Part shown: in pieces, positions 22,633 to 34,599 of the stretch
Layout of the letters: each line of letters begins with the position of its first letter
Position numbering within the stretch: position 1 is the first letter of the stretch
Assembly: GCF_902806685.2 (NCBI RefSeq)
Contig: NC_048538.1
Span: forward strand, 14,694,001-14,758,000
From: Maniola hyperantus
Lineage: Eukaryota > Arthropoda > Insecta > Lepidoptera > Nymphalidae
DNA length: 64,000 bases
Direction of reading: 5' to 3'
Program-made: the position numbers and the translations under genes
Notes under the pieces: generated by a model
What the model saw: the letters and a program-made list of their open reading frames with translations, nothing else
The model's database searches: none
What the model was told of the DNA's origin: nothing

Positions 22633-23439
22633 AAACTTTATGTGCCTGTTATTTACATTGTAATATAACAACCACGAAATAAGCCTAAAATCATCAATTC
22701 AGTGAATTTATTATTTTGCTGTCATTGAAGGTTTTTTCATGAACCTTTCTTAACAACTTCTTTTTGTCTTGCTTGTCAACTAATTCATTGGACATAAACA
22801 ATTAATCGCTAATCAAGTTGTGTAGTAATAAATTGAGAGACTTATTATTGGCAGTCGAATTTATTCAATAATATTCTTATATAACTAACCATCAAGATCA
22901 CATCTCTAAACGAACCAATCACAAGCAATGCAATACACCCTGCTATAGATGCTTATACAGTAAGACTAATTGATGAACTTATTTTTGACAGGTAAAATTA
23001 ATGTTGTTTAACATCCAAAATTAATAATAATCAATCTGTCGACAAGTTACTTAGCAATATTGTTATTTGTCAAAAAAGAACATTTTTTTTTTTACAAATA
23101 ACAATTTTGTAAGTAATTTATCGACACAGATAGGATTATGTATTAATTTCGACTAGTTAATAAAATCAGTATCAGTTTGATATTCAGCTTTATATCTTTG
23201 CAAATGGACTATTAATTTGTATGTTATTAATAATCCATAGATATTATTAAAATAACTGTCAAAAACAGATCACTCAATGGCCATACTATAATTTTTGAAT
23301 TACGAATGATATCTAAATAGTGATACAGTTTTGGGTATTACTAAAATAAACCAAAATCAAGTTATGTACACCTCTTTCATTCTAATCTATTAAGGATTTA
23401 GTATTTTCTTTACCACTTTGGAAGTCTCTCACGGAAACT

Positions 23440-23715
23440 ATTCAGTTTAGAAAAAAAAAATATTAGAAACCTCAATATCATTCTGAGGAGTTTCAGTTCT
23501 AAGTATGAGGAACCCCCAAAATTTACTGTTTTTTTTTTTCTATTTTTGTGTGAAAATCTTAATGCGGTTCACAGAATACATCTACTTACCAAGTTTTAAT
23601 AGTATAGTTCTTAGTTTCGGAAAAAAGTGGCTGTGACATACGGACGGACAGACAGACAGACATGACGCATCCATTAGGGTTCAGTTTTTTGCCATTTGGC
23701 TACGGAACCCTAAAA
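23440..23715 (+). repeat. GGGTTCCGTA-family repeat, variant with GCCATTTGGCTACGG end
   Basis: The right end is CATTAGGGTTCAGTTTTTTGCC ... GGCTACGGAACCCTAAAAA, preceded by GGACGGACAGACAGACAGAC. The body differs from the 12247 type, so this is a second subfamily. Confidence 0.6.
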
Positions 23716-23898
23716 ACAAAGTTTATTTAACTAAATAAGAAAAAAAAGATGCACTTAACTAAAATTTCGTTTATTTAGGAACACCTAAAAGTTTAGTACC
23801 AGCACATTTCAGTGTTTGAGATCAACACAACAATTAAGTATTATTGTGGCAAAAATTGACTCAATCACTTTTAGCCTACGTTGATAAATGTTTAATAT

Positions 23899-24121
23899 TA
23901 GGGCGAGTCCTGATTAAGTAACATGTTATAAATCTTTTGTTGCATAACACATACACAGGTTGACATTGTTATATAACATTGTTACATATAACTTTGTCTG
24001 TCCAGACTTCAATAGCAGTGCAATATAAAAATGTTATATAACATGACTACAACTATCAATCGGCTCCGTTCTGTTATATAACTTTATAACATATTATATC
24101 ATAGGGTTTGGACCCGCCTTA
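23899..24121. mobile_element. Candidate MITE with three GTTATATAAC palindromes
   Basis: The ends GGGCGAGTCC (23901) and GGACCCGCC (inverted, to 24118) are imperfect inverted repeats. Inside, GTTATATAAC occurs at 23968, 24033 and 24073. Confidence 0.5.
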
Positions 24122-24687
24122 CAATAACCTATCGCCGCGTTTCTATAACAGCGAGAAACATCAACAGAAAAATTTTAGAACTAAAAAAACATCGCCTAAA
24201 TTATAATAGTTGTTCTTCAAGCATTAAAGAAATTCACATTAATTGCAACTAAATATCGACAAGCCTGGTGAAAAGTATGCACTTTTGACTACATTTTAAA
24301 TGGTATTATTTTACAACTGACAGAAACTTTGTATACTAGTAAAAAAAATTAGAAACATTGTTGAGTTTCTCCTCAATTTAGTATGATGTTTTAGTCCAAA
24401 GCCGAAATGTCGGCACATCGCGATTGGGTTACGTAATTCTTAAAAATGTCCACTTCTGTCTTCCTTTCTTCTCTATGGCTCTTCGTACTCTGGGTTTTTG
24501 GACACAATAATTGAAAGTTAACTTTTGTATGTGTATTTTATGCATAACATTTATATTCTATCAGCAAAAATTTTGTTATGTTATCACTAGAAATAACAAG
24601 CTGAAATACTTGTAATTAATATTATGTTAACTCAAAAAGAATTGACCAAAAAAATATTGAAAATTTTAGGAACTTGTTTATAATATA

Positions 24688-24693
24688 TTTATT
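24688..24693 (-). terminator. Poly(A) signal of the UBE2E gene
   Basis: AATAAA on the minus strand lies about 195 nt past the stop codon at 24887. It is the first canonical signal downstream. Confidence 0.5.
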
Positions 24694-24886
24694 AAAACTC
24701 AATTTGTATACTCAATCACGAAAGCGAGTGAACTATAATAACAATGTAGTGTATGTATTAACTATTAACATAGTCAAAAGTGCATAGATTCAACCGGAGT
24801 ATACAAGTGTTAGCTTACATTAACGTGAACAGGATGGATTGGAAACAGAATGGTGTTGAGTATGACATAGGCGGGGCGCAGAGCAA

Positions 24887-26692
24887 TCATGTCGCATAGC
24901 GCTTGGTCCAGAGGCGCGCGATGCGATCGTGCTCTTCCCTGTTTTGGAGATACTGTGTTGCGATGCTACCCACTAATGGGTCCGCTGGAATTACAAATAT
25001 CTCAATGAATTTATTGCATTCGAATCTTGATACTCAAGGTTGCAATTTATCATCGGAAGTCTCAACAACAGAGACAACACTTTCTATAAAACTGTTATCT
25101 CTTTCTAAAGTTCCATGTGTAGTCTTTCCTTCTAGATATTGTACTATTGAGAGCATTTCATATTTTTAGATATTATCTAAATATATAAAACGAAAAGGTG
25201 ACTGACTGACCGATCTATCAACACAGCTCAAACTACTGAACGGATTGGGCTAAAATTTGGCACGCAAATAGCTATTATGACATAGATGCCCGCTAAGAAA
25301 GGACTTTTGAAAATTCAGCCCCTAAGGGGAAATAGGGGTTCGAAATTTGTGTAATCCACGCGGACGAAGTCGTGGGCATAAGCTAGTTTATCATAAGTAT
25401 AGATTTAATAGCTGTGATAGCCTAGTGGTTAGGACGTCCGCCTTCTAATCAGAGGTCGGGGGGTCGATCCTGGGCACGCACCTCTAACTTTTCGGAGCTA
25501 TGTGCATTTTAATTAATTAAATATCACTTGCTTTAACGGTGAAGGAAAACATCGTGAGGAAACCTGCAGAGTTCTCCATAACGTTCTCAAAGGTGTGTGA
25601 AGTCTACCAATCCGCACATGGCCAGTGTGGTAGACTATGGCCAAAACCCTTCTCACTCTGAGAGGAGACCCGTGCTCTGTAGTGAGCCGGTGATGGGTTG
25701 ATCATGATGATGATGATAGATTTAATTTTCAAAATTAATATTTTAAAACTGCATTAGGATATAAGTGCCAGAGTTAAAGCATGTAAAACTAAGATATTTA
25801 CCTGGGTTACAATCAGTCAAGAGTGAGCATATAGACAGTAAGACCTTTGAGATGGTCAGCGCGGGTGACCAGTTGTCTTTGAGTATATCCAGACATATCA
25901 CACCCTGGCTGTTGATGTTACAGTGGTATATTCTAGTTCGGAATGTTACCTGAAATATACAAAAATATAAATTACCACTTATTTTACTTTTAACAGTAGA
26001 TAGTCTCATAAAATCTTTTTATTAAAATCTGAATTTTTTTAGGTTCAAATAATAAAAGTTCTAAAGTATCGGGTGCTTTGAAGAGATTACTTTTGTGGTA
26101 AGGTTGCCCTTTGTTTTAAACAAAATTATTATATTCTCTATAATTCTATTCTGTCATAAAGTGATTAAAATAAATAAATAACAACCATCTGCCAAATAAG
26201 TCTGATGTTTTAGCAGTTTTTGTACTGGGAATCTGTCAAATTGATTCACTAGATGGTTTATTTGGTGGTTGTGAAACAGAGCCTCAGTTAAAACACAGGG
26301 ACTGTTTCAATGGCTACTAAGATAAACCTTTATAAGAGGCAATAAGGTTTAACCAAATAAATGACAAAATGAATTACCTTAGGAGGTTTGAAAGGGTATT
26401 CTGGTGAAAAGTGTATGTCTAAGAAGAATACTCCACCCTCATACACCGAACCAGGTGGGCCGAGTATTGTAGACACCCATTCATAGAGGTTATCGCCCTT
26501 TGGCCCCGCACTGCAATTTGGGGGAGGATCCAATGTAATCTCCGCAAGCTCCTTCTGGATCCGTTTAGCCGACGTCCCAAGTGCTTTAGACATTTTTGGA
26601 TTTGGTTTGTTTTCTTTTGTATCCGGTTTGTTTTCTACGTTTCCACCCCTGCCTCGTCCTGTGCCGCTCCCTGAACTAGACGCACCGGACAT
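24887..26692 (-). CDS. UBE2E-type ubiquitin-conjugating enzyme E2 (UbcD2-like), complete
   Basis: Coding exons on the minus strand are 26692-26378 (phase 0 end), 25949-25802 (phase 1 end) and 24984-24887 with stop TGA, giving 186 residues. The first about 40 residues are the Ser/Gly/Lys-rich extension typical of the UBE2E class (human UBE2E1 has 193 residues). The UBC fold follows, with YPFKPPK at the exon 1/2 junction, YHCN in place of the usual HPN (normal for UBE2E), and the catalytic Cys124 in GVICLDIL. It ends in the class-typical LWTKRYAT. The enzyme takes ubiquitin from E1 and passes it to substrates with RING or HECT E3s, in cytoplasm and nucleus. An acceptor-like ATTCATTTTAG stands 3 nt before the ATG, so a non-coding 5' exon is likely. 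Intron 2 (24985-25801) holds a repeat and a SINE. Confidence 0.97.
25170..25388 (+). repeat. ACTGACTGATCTATCAAC-family repeat in UBE2E intron 2
   Basis: It runs from AAATATATAAAACGAAAAGG to GCGGACGAAGTCGTGGGCATAAGCTAG and is antisense to the host gene. Confidence 0.7.
25410..25715 (+). mobile_element. Full-length tRNA-derived SINE in UBE2E intron 2, 11-bp TSD
   Basis: The head GCTGTGATAGCCTAGTGGTTAGG (A box) and GGTCGATCC (B box) are tRNA-like. The body is shared with 10576, 13240, 46688 and 47362. The tail is GATGATGATG. ATAGATTTAAT flanks the element exactly at 25399-25409 and 25716-25726. Confidence 0.88.
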
Positions 26693-26854
26693 TATCTAAA
26701 ATGAATCACATAAACATGCAGGCACTAAACCTAACAGCTAATTGTTAATAAGCTGAACAAAGCTCATGAACGTGATTGTTAAGTGATATTACATAAATTA
26801 AAGTTTCTGAAGCAAAACTCCAGAGTCTTGTTCTTAAGAGATGGAACCTAAATA
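26693..26854 (-). other. Upstream flank of the UBE2E coding start
   Basis: Minus-strand sequence just before the ATG reads as a splice acceptor (TTTATGTGATTCATTTTAG). The remainder shows nothing recognisable. Confidence 0.35.
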
Positions 26855-27286
26855 AAAAAAACCAGCCAAGTGCGAGTCAGGCTCGCGCAATGAGGGTTCC
26901 GTACTACAGTCGCATTTTTTCGACATTTTGCACAATAATTCAAAAACTATGATGCATAAAAATAAATAAAAATCTGTTTTAGAATGGACAGATGAAGACC
27001 TTTCATATGATACCCCACTTGATATAGTCACTCACTTCGAAAGTTGAAAATACTAATTATTAGTTCATGACCACAATTTAATTTTTTTTTGTGTGATCTA
27101 ACCTTAAATTCACCGTTTTCAGATTTTTTCCCCAAATGTCAGCTATAAGCTCTACCTACCTGCCAAATTTCATGATTCTAGGTCAACGGGAAGTAGCCTG
27201 TAGGTTTCTTGACAGACAGACAGACAAAGTGATCCTATAAGGGTTCCGTTTTTTCTTTTGAGGTACGGAACCCTAAAAATAACAAA
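26855..27286 (+). repeat. GGGTTCCGTA-family repeat, full length
   Basis: It runs from AACCAGCCAAGTGCGAGTCAGG to GTACGGAACCCTAAAAA, closely similar to the 12247 copy. It probably lies in the 5'UTR intron of the UBE2E gene. Confidence 0.85.
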
Positions 27287-28295
27287 CAATGAAGTATGTG
27301 ATGATGAAACTCCATTATAAGAGTGAGTGAGATAATGTACAACTCTGCTTTTGTCAGGTATGCCACAACACCTGATTTTTTTAATTTATATTACTAAAAT
27401 TTACTTTATTTCAAGAATTTAATGTGAAACTTTGGTAGAAGTGGGTACATAATATCATTTATCAGTCATTGTTTTTTTATGATATTAAACATTAATGTTT
27501 GAATTGCCTATCTCTTTAAACTAAGAATAACATGCTACATTAATTTTTGGTGCAATATTAGTTTTGTGGGTAACCTAAAGCGTATGAGATGAGATTGAAT
27601 GTCTTTTACATCACTAATGCTAATGTGATGAGACATGAGTGATGTGACTGAAAAGTGAAGAACAATTTATGATTTGAACAGTTGCACTATAAAGAGATCA
27701 CAGTCTACTGTAATACCATTAAATTAGTGAGATGTAAGCAATAATAACAATTGTCAATATCCTTTAGTTGTGTAAAAAGGTCATAATTTATGTAATCTCA
27801 AGATGAGCACTCAAAAAATAACACAATGATAAGCCAAATTATATTTTAGGGGAAAATACACTTTACAGAGACCGATATTGCTGTTTTATACAACAAAGCA
27901 TTAACCTTGCAACTCAGAATACAACTCAATAAAAAATAAAATCAATAGGCAAAGGTTAAGCACCTTTTGAAAACACAACTAAAATAAATAGCTTGCTGTG
28001 GCACATTGCTCAGCAAACACGGGCTTGCGTGAATTTTATAGGATTCATGAAAACTTTAGCAGGCGAATAAAACAAGTTGTTTTGATTGGAATACACTATA
28101 GAAAGATCGTTAAATTAAAAAAAAGCAAATAATTTCTATGAAATTGATCATGACATCTTAAGAACAAAGACTTCGTCACTATTTACATAAAAACCACTAT
28201 GTAGCAGCATTTAAATAAAAATAGACTAAACAACTTTGCACAAACTCGCTAACATAATCAAATAATAACTTAAACAGATATTGAATGGAAAAAAT
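27287..28295. other. AT-rich stretch, nothing recognised
   Basis: No exon, RNA gene or known repeat is visible. It is likely intronic to the UBE2E transcript if its 5' exon is near 28.3 kb. Confidence 0.3.
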
Positions 28296-28305
28296 GTATT
28301 TATAC

Positions 28306-28345
28306 CTTACGAATAACAGTCGGCCATCTTGTGGGCTGGCGTTAT
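28306..28345 (-). promoter_or_regulatory. Candidate UBE2E 5' exon with CAAGATGGC (YY1/Pho-like) motif
   Basis: On the minus strand the order is GGGCTGGCG? - CACAAGATGGCCGAC - TGTTATTC - GTAAGG. CAAGATGGC is the core of the YY1/Pleiohomeotic site often found just after the transcription start of housekeeping genes, and GTAAGG is a usable donor about 20 nt later. This would be a short non-coding first exon joined to the acceptor before 26692. It is based on motifs only. Confidence 0.35.
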
Positions 28346-29284
28346 CCGATTCTAAACAATTTTTTTAGTTCACCAAGTTGTGATTCTAAACAAGTATCCC
28401 AATATGCAATCAACAGATTGTACTAAGGAAGACATCCAGAATATGTACAATTTGTGTTATGATAAATGAAACTCCGTGTTAGATGCTCCGAAGAACTGCA
28501 AAGCGCAAATAGGCAGCCTGTTACTTTCCCATCTATGTAGACAAATATTTCTACCATTAGTCGAGATATTACATAACTGTTTTATACCTTATTAAAATCA
28601 AAACTTGATATTGTTGTTTTCGTAAAATATCTCAGTGCCTCGATCCTCTGCTACCACATTTCGTCCATTTGTACATCACCCTCACAAGCAAAATTTACTG
28701 AAAGTCACAAACGCACACACGTTTAGTAAAACAGGATTCTTTAGTTAGAACTATATGTTAAATTGCAGAGAATCTAGCTAAACCGTATATTTAATTAATC
28801 TTTAACAATTTGTACCTATTATTTTGATGATAATATTGCTAGTAAGATTGCAGTTTTTTTCGGAAATTCACAAAGCACAACTACTTTCCGACATGTTTTT
28901 AAAATTAAAAAACCGGCAACTTGCCATTTAAAAAAAAAAAATTATCAATCAAAAACAGTTAGGCTGGACACAAACGTTGCGATTTATCATGCAACCAACA
29001 CGCAACCTCGAAAATCGGATCTAAAAGAACATGGAAAGTGATTTTTAATATACCTATTGTGACAAAATATTATAATATTGAGATGCAAGCTGAATGAAAT
29101 GGCTAGATTTTCTATAAAACGTAATTTTAGTTGCCTTTCTGATGCGGAACGCTTTCCTGCCTCGCATCAATCGTAATAATTTGTAGGATGACTTCTGACT
29201 TTGACAAGAATGTAGCATTTATTTGTATACTATCTCTATGCATTTATTAATGTTATGGTCTTGGGCTTAGGGTCCGTGAGTCAG

Positions 29285-29471
29285 CGGGGCGATTGTCTAA
29301 AACCTGCATCAATCATTATTACAATCTCAATTGTTCTGATTGGCTGAATTTGTGCGATTCTTGTTGCAACAATGAGCAACAATGCATTGTGGCCAATAGT
29401 GAGCGAGCATTAACCAATCAGAGATGATTGCGATCGCGACATTGTAGCTGTCAAACAACCGCGGTAGGGCC
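29285..29471 (+). repeat. CCAAT-bearing dispersed repeat, copy 1
   Basis: It begins GGGGCGATTGTCTAAAACC and ends CCGCGGTAGGGCC. It contains ATTGG at 29339 and CCAAT at 29393 and 29414. An inverted copy lies at 45540-45714 and a truncated one at 38702-38780. Confidence 0.75.
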
Positions 29472-29600
29472 ACAGATGGAGCCAGCCGTGGCCAGCACAC
29501 CCATAGATTATCTACTATTGAGCACACCTTTAGCACCATATATTTACAAAGTACTCTGTGTTTAGCACTATGAATTTTATATCTGTGTATCAATGTCAAT

Positions 29601-29612
29601 TAAATGGCAATA
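29601..29612 (+). repeat. Left target-site duplication of the retrotransposon
   Basis: TAAATGGCAATA here is repeated exactly at 34754-34765 directly after the element's poly(A) tail. Confidence 0.88.
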
Positions 29613-29732
29613 GATTTGCGTTTTTGGCGGGAAACGCGAAGTGCGCTTTTTAATTGAAAATTGTTAAAAATATAGTTTTTGAGTGTAAATAGTACATTAT
29701 TTTGTAAATAGTTTTCGTTAAACTGTGGTACA

Positions 29733-30827
29733 ATGCCGTCAGATAGTGACGGCTGTGATTTGGAACCAGCAGCGGGCAAAAAGAGGAAGAAAATGCAAAA
29801 GGAGAAACCCTCTGAAAGTGATGGTGCAAAATACAAACCATTTATAAAACCAGGGTATCGCCGGGCGTACGGCGATACTAGTACCAATTCAGAATTCCCT
29901 GTATACGTAGAAAGCACAGAAGATATCAAACTAGGAAACAAAAACCCCCTAGTGGTATCCAAATATTTTAAACAAGTAAAAGGTGTAAGTGAAAGTAGGC
30001 GCATAAACGCTACTAAAATTATGCTTGTCTTCAAACAAGCGACAGCGGCTAATGACTTTTTGAAGCACGAGTGCCTTTCAGTTTATAAACTTCGAGCGTT
30101 CATCCCGGCGTCCTCTGTGGAAAGGGTAGGGGTGGTTAGGTTTATTCCAAAAGAATCTAGCAATCAGGAACTATTCAATAAACTCTCCTCGGAAAGTGAA
30201 GTAATAGGTGTAAAGAGATTTTTGAAAAAAGTGGGAGAGGAGCTAATTCCTCTCTCCACTATCAGTGTAATTTTCAGCGGTACTAGTCTACCGCAGTATA
30301 TTTATTTGGACAACTGGAGATACAAAGTTTTCACTTATGTTCCTCCTTTGATGCAATGTTTTAAATGTATGAAATTTAACCATTATGGGAAAATTTGTAA
30401 AAATCAGCAAATATGCTCACGGTGCGCTGGTGAGCACCATTACAAGGACTGCACGACGGATACACTGAAGTGCAGCAATTGTGGGGGTGCGCATCTTGCA
30501 ATATCAAAAACGTGTCCTGTAAAGGCAGCGAGAATGGAGAGGAACAAAAAAGAAACCTACTCAAAAGTAGTTCAAATAAGTAGTGCGAGTTTCCCTCCAC
30601 TCCCAAAGCCTCAGAGCCCTCAGACATATGAAAAAAACCAAACTACATACTCACAGCCTAAGCAAACTACACAGACAAAGACAGAAATTTCACACAATGA
30701 TATTGTAAATAACTCTAAGCTTTTAGGAGCCATAGTAAACACTTTGGTTACAATAGGGAACTCTAATAATATTAAGACTACTAATCAAATCAAAGAAACA
30801 TTTTTAGAACATTTAAGTAAAATATAA
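29733..30827 (+). CDS. Retrotransposon ORF1 (gag-like, zinc knuckles)
   Basis: 364 residues, uninterrupted. The N-terminus is Lys/Glu/Ser-rich. The middle third (about residues 55-170) resembles the PRE_C2HC-associated region found before zinc knuckles in insect gag-like proteins. Three Cys/His knuckles follow at about residues 208-268: CFKCMKFNHYGKIC, CSRCAGEHHYKDC and CSNCGGAHLAISKTC. The C-terminus is Gln/Thr/Pro-rich. Such proteins bind element RNA and form RNPs that carry the ORF2 enzyme. Its stop TAA (30825-30827) overlaps an ATG at 30827-30829 as TAATG, which suggests stop-restart coupling to ORF2. An open frame on the opposite strand (29600-30034) is a shadow. Confidence 0.93.
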   Translation: MPSDSDGCDLEPAAGKKRKKMQKEKPSESDGAKYKPFIKPGYRRAYGDTSTNSEFPVYVESTEDIKLGNKNPLVVSKYFKQVKGVSESRRINATKIMLVFKQATAANDFLKHECLSVYKLRAFIPASSVERVGVVRFIPKESSNQELFNKLSSESEVIGVKRFLKKVGEELIPLSTISVIFSGTSLPQYIYLDNWRYKVFTYVPPLMQCFKCMKFNHYGKICKNQQICSRCAGEHHYKDCTTDTLKCSNCGGAHLAISKTCPVKAARMERNKKETYSKVVQISSASFPPLPKPQSPQTYEKNQTTYSQPKQTTQTKTEISHNDIVNNSKLLGAIVNTLVTIGNSNNIKTTNQIKETFLEHLSKI

Positions 30828-33800
30828 TGGATTCTCACCTAACTATTGTGCAGCATAATATCCAAAGTATTAACAATAAGAACCCTTGGTTAAAACATTT
30901 TTGGAACAACATAATATTGATATTTTGCTATTAAATGAGACCTGGCAAAAAAATACAAGTAATCCTATTAGATTTTCAGGATATAATTTTGTAGGAAAAA
31001 ATGCAAATAATGAACATGGTGGAGTAGGCATTTTATTAAAAAATACATTAAAATATAAAATATTGCCAACACAATTTTATCAAGATGTCCAGTCCATAGC
31101 AATTTCTCTAGAAACTAATATAGGTTCCGTGTCGATTCTATGTGTTTATTGTCCACCTAAAAATAAAAATAACAATTATTGTAGAATTAATAAACTTAAA
31201 AATATTATTGCTAGCTTACCAAAACCTTGTATAGTCTCAGGAGATTTTAACGCGCATCATATTGCTTTTGGGTGCAATTGTACAAATTCAAGAGGCAAAA
31301 CATTGTTTGAAATTTTTGATGAACATGACCTATGCCTGTTAAACACAGGTGTATCTACTACAGTACAAAGACCTAATGCAAATAGCTCTGCTATTGATGT
31401 GACAGGGGTGAGTCCCGTATTAGCACCTCTATGTGAATGGTCAGTAGGTGACGATCCTTTGGGTAGTTACCACTATCCAACTTTTACAAAATTAAGCCTA
31501 GTTCCATCTAAATATTCTGTCAATGACAAAGTAGAGAAATTTCTATTTCATAAAGCAGATTGGACCAAATATTATGCAAAATCAGAGGAGTACTTTAAAG
31601 GTATATCTTTTGATGAAATAGATCCTTCACAGTCGTATGATAAGTTCTGTGAAGTTTTAAATACTCTTAGAAAAGAATTCGTTCCTTATGTAAAAATTGA
31701 AGGTCCTAGACTTTTTAAAACTCCTGCTCCTTGGTGGGATGAAAACTGTGAAGTTGCTGTTAAAAATTCGAGAGAAGCTTTACAGTTATATAAAAGAAAT
31801 GGGTTGATGGAAAATTACATTAATTATAAACAATTGGATGCACAAAAAAAATTAATAATTAAGGATGCTAAGAAAAATAGTTGGTACAAGTTATGTTCAA
31901 CATTCAATAGATATACTCCTATTACTCGAGTATGGAATTATATGAAAATGTTTAAACGTATTAAAAACCCACCACAGCATAAAAATGATGTATGGATTCC
32001 CGATTTTATTTCAAAATTTAAACATGATAACAATAACACAACGTTAAATACCTCTGTTTTCGAATTTAATAATGATTCTGACAAGCATATGTTACTTTTA
32101 AAGCCTTTCACTTTTGCAGAATTTAATATAGCACTTAAATCAAGAAAAAACTCTACACCCGGCTTAGATAACATTCCATATATAATGATTAAAAAATTGC
32201 ATAAATTAGGTCAATTAGCTTTACTTGATATATTTAATAGGCTATGGGATAATCAATGTGTTCCAGAGAGTTGGAAGATCCAATGTATAGTACCGATTTT
32301 AAAACCTGATAAATCTTCATCTGATTGTAATTCATACAGACCAATATCACTAACATCATGCATAGGAAAATTATTTGAACAAATGCTGAAACTGAGATTA
32401 GATTATTTTACAGAAAAAAATAAATTATTACCAACATTCCAATACGGTTTCCGAAAAGGAAGAAGTGCTAATGAGAGTTTGACATCATTTGTATCGGATT
32501 TAAGAAGCTGTAAGTTATCAAAAGATGCTGCAGTATGTGTATTTTTGGATATAGAAGGTGCTTATGACAATGTTGATTTAAACCAGATTATTACTTCTCT
32601 TCATGAAATTGGCATTCCTGGAAAAATGTTAAAATGGCTATCAAATTTTTTAAATAACAGAAAGTTTTATGTTAAGTATAATAATATACTTCATGGACCT
32701 AACTCAACAAGTAAAGGCCTTATGCAAGGTGCATCATTATCTCCAATTTTATACAATTTATATACCTCTCAAATTGAGAAATATGTAACAACAAAGGATG
32801 TAAAAATTTTACAATTTGCAGATGACTTGTTATTATATAGTGTAAATAAAAATGTAGAAATAGCTGTAAATAATGTTAATTCAGCATTGACTCAGGTGCA
32901 AAATTATTACCAAAACACTTTAAAATTAAGTATTAATACCTCTAAAAGTTCATGCATGGTATTTGGTGGACCAGTAGATGTAAACATTAAATATAATAAC
33001 TTAGATGTTCCAATTGTAAGAAATAAGAAGTTCTTAGGAGTAATTTTTGATACAAAACTAAAATTCGATGCTCACATTAACTACATTTGTAAAAATGCAT
33101 TAAAAAGCATTAATCTTATTAGATGTTTAGCTGGTACATTTTGGGGTTCAGATCCCAAAGTTTTGACTTTGTTGTACAATAGTATGGTTAGAAGTCATTT
33201 TGATTATAGTTGTCTTGCGTATATGCAAACTAATCCATCGTTGTTGAAAAAATTGGATGTCATTCAAAATATAGGTTTGAGAATAATAAGTGGAGCAATG
33301 CGGTCTACACCTATTAATTCAATGGAAGTAGAAACATGTATCCCTCCTTTGCCGGTGAGACGTGTTTATTTGGCTGAAAAGTTTTGTTTGAAGCAACTAT
33401 TCGCTAACTCTAACTTGGTAAACAAATTATTACTTCCACAGGATTTATTAAAAGTTACTGAAGCATCAATTGAAACTCTACAACCTACAGCGGAAGCACT
33501 TCTTTCCGGTAAAGGACCTACTATGTCAATGATTATGACTTATATGCATAGTATTGCTAGTAAGATAAATGTGAATGACGTTTGGCCTATGTATGATTGC
33601 CACTATGATGTAATAAACCTCGAAAATAGAATACACATCACTGATATTAAATCCAATTTAGACTTCCTATTGTTCATTGAAGAAAATTGTAAAAATCATT
33701 ATAGGATATATTCGGATGGTTCTAAAAATGAGAACTTTGTAAGTTCTGCTTTTTATGATTCACAGTTAAAAAAATGTAGATCATATAAATTAAACTCTGA

Positions 33801-34599
33801 CTGCAGTGTGTTTACTGCTGAATGCGTTGCCCTGTTCAAGGCATTGGAATATATCAAAGAAGAATTAATGTTTAAAATGAATAACTATGTTTTAATAACA
33901 GACTCGAAAAGTGTTCTTTTAGCTATAAATAATTTTAATTTTAGTAATTATAAATTAGTTTATATTATTTTCCAAATTAAAAATGTACTACTTAATTTAA
34001 AACAAAGGGGAATTAATATAGAATTTGTTTGGGTACCCTCCCACAGAGGCATAACAGGAAATGAAGTGGTTGATTCTGCTACAAGAAGAAGTAATTTTTA
34101 TGAAGACTGTTCAAGTAGCATCAAAGTGCCATTTACGGATTTATGCAATACAATTAAAATAAGACAAAAGAAATTGTGGAGTGAAGTGTGGGATGTGACT
34201 AATAAAAATAAAGGAAAATGGTATGCGGAAATTCAAAAGGAAATACCAATACAACCATGGTATTTCAAAACAAAGTGTGAATCTAGAAAATTTACATCAT
34301 TAATGAATAGACTGAGATTTGGTCACTGTCTGGTGCCAACACACCTGAATAAAATAAAAATACTAAACAGTAAAAAATGTAACTATTGTGAATATGAGGA
34401 GGCTGATGTTAATCATATGATACTCAAATGTCCAGCTTTTGGCATACAAAGACTTATATTAGCCAGTGATCTAAACACTATAAATATGGAACAAAAACAA
34501 AAAATTGATTTTCCCCGCCATGTAAAGGACTTGTTGTGTAAAACGTCATATTTTAAGTCTATTTTTAATTATATAAGTAATACTATAAATAAAGTGTAA
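30827..34599 (+). pseudogene. Retrotransposon ORF2 (endonuclease, reverse transcriptase, RNase H), frameshifted
   Basis: From the overlapping ATG at 30827 the frame encodes the expected EN start (MDSHLTIVQHNIQSINN) but runs to an early stop. The remaining 1,237 residues are open in another frame from about 30886. A one-base loss near 30875-30885 explains this. Domains: apurinic-type endonuclease (LNETW with its Glu at 30937; GDFNAHH), reverse transcriptase (FADD at 32815-32826), RNase H (YSDGS at about 33709-33723, TAEC, ITDSKS, NEVVDSAT: all four acidic residues present) and a C-terminal Cys/His finger (CNYCEYEEADVNHMILKC). In the endonuclease the expected Ser-Asp-His reads Ser-Tyr-His at 31465-31473, so the catalytic Asp is lost. 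Together these make this copy very probably unable to retrotranspose by itself. Confidence 0.92.

Noticed and set aside
25410..25480. tRNA gene
   Set aside because: The tRNA-like A and B boxes belong to a SINE head (also at 47362-47666); the cloverleaf is incomplete and the body continues for 300 bp.
29600..30034. Minus-strand 144-residue frame
   Set aside because: It is antisense to the retrotransposon 5'UTR and ORF1.
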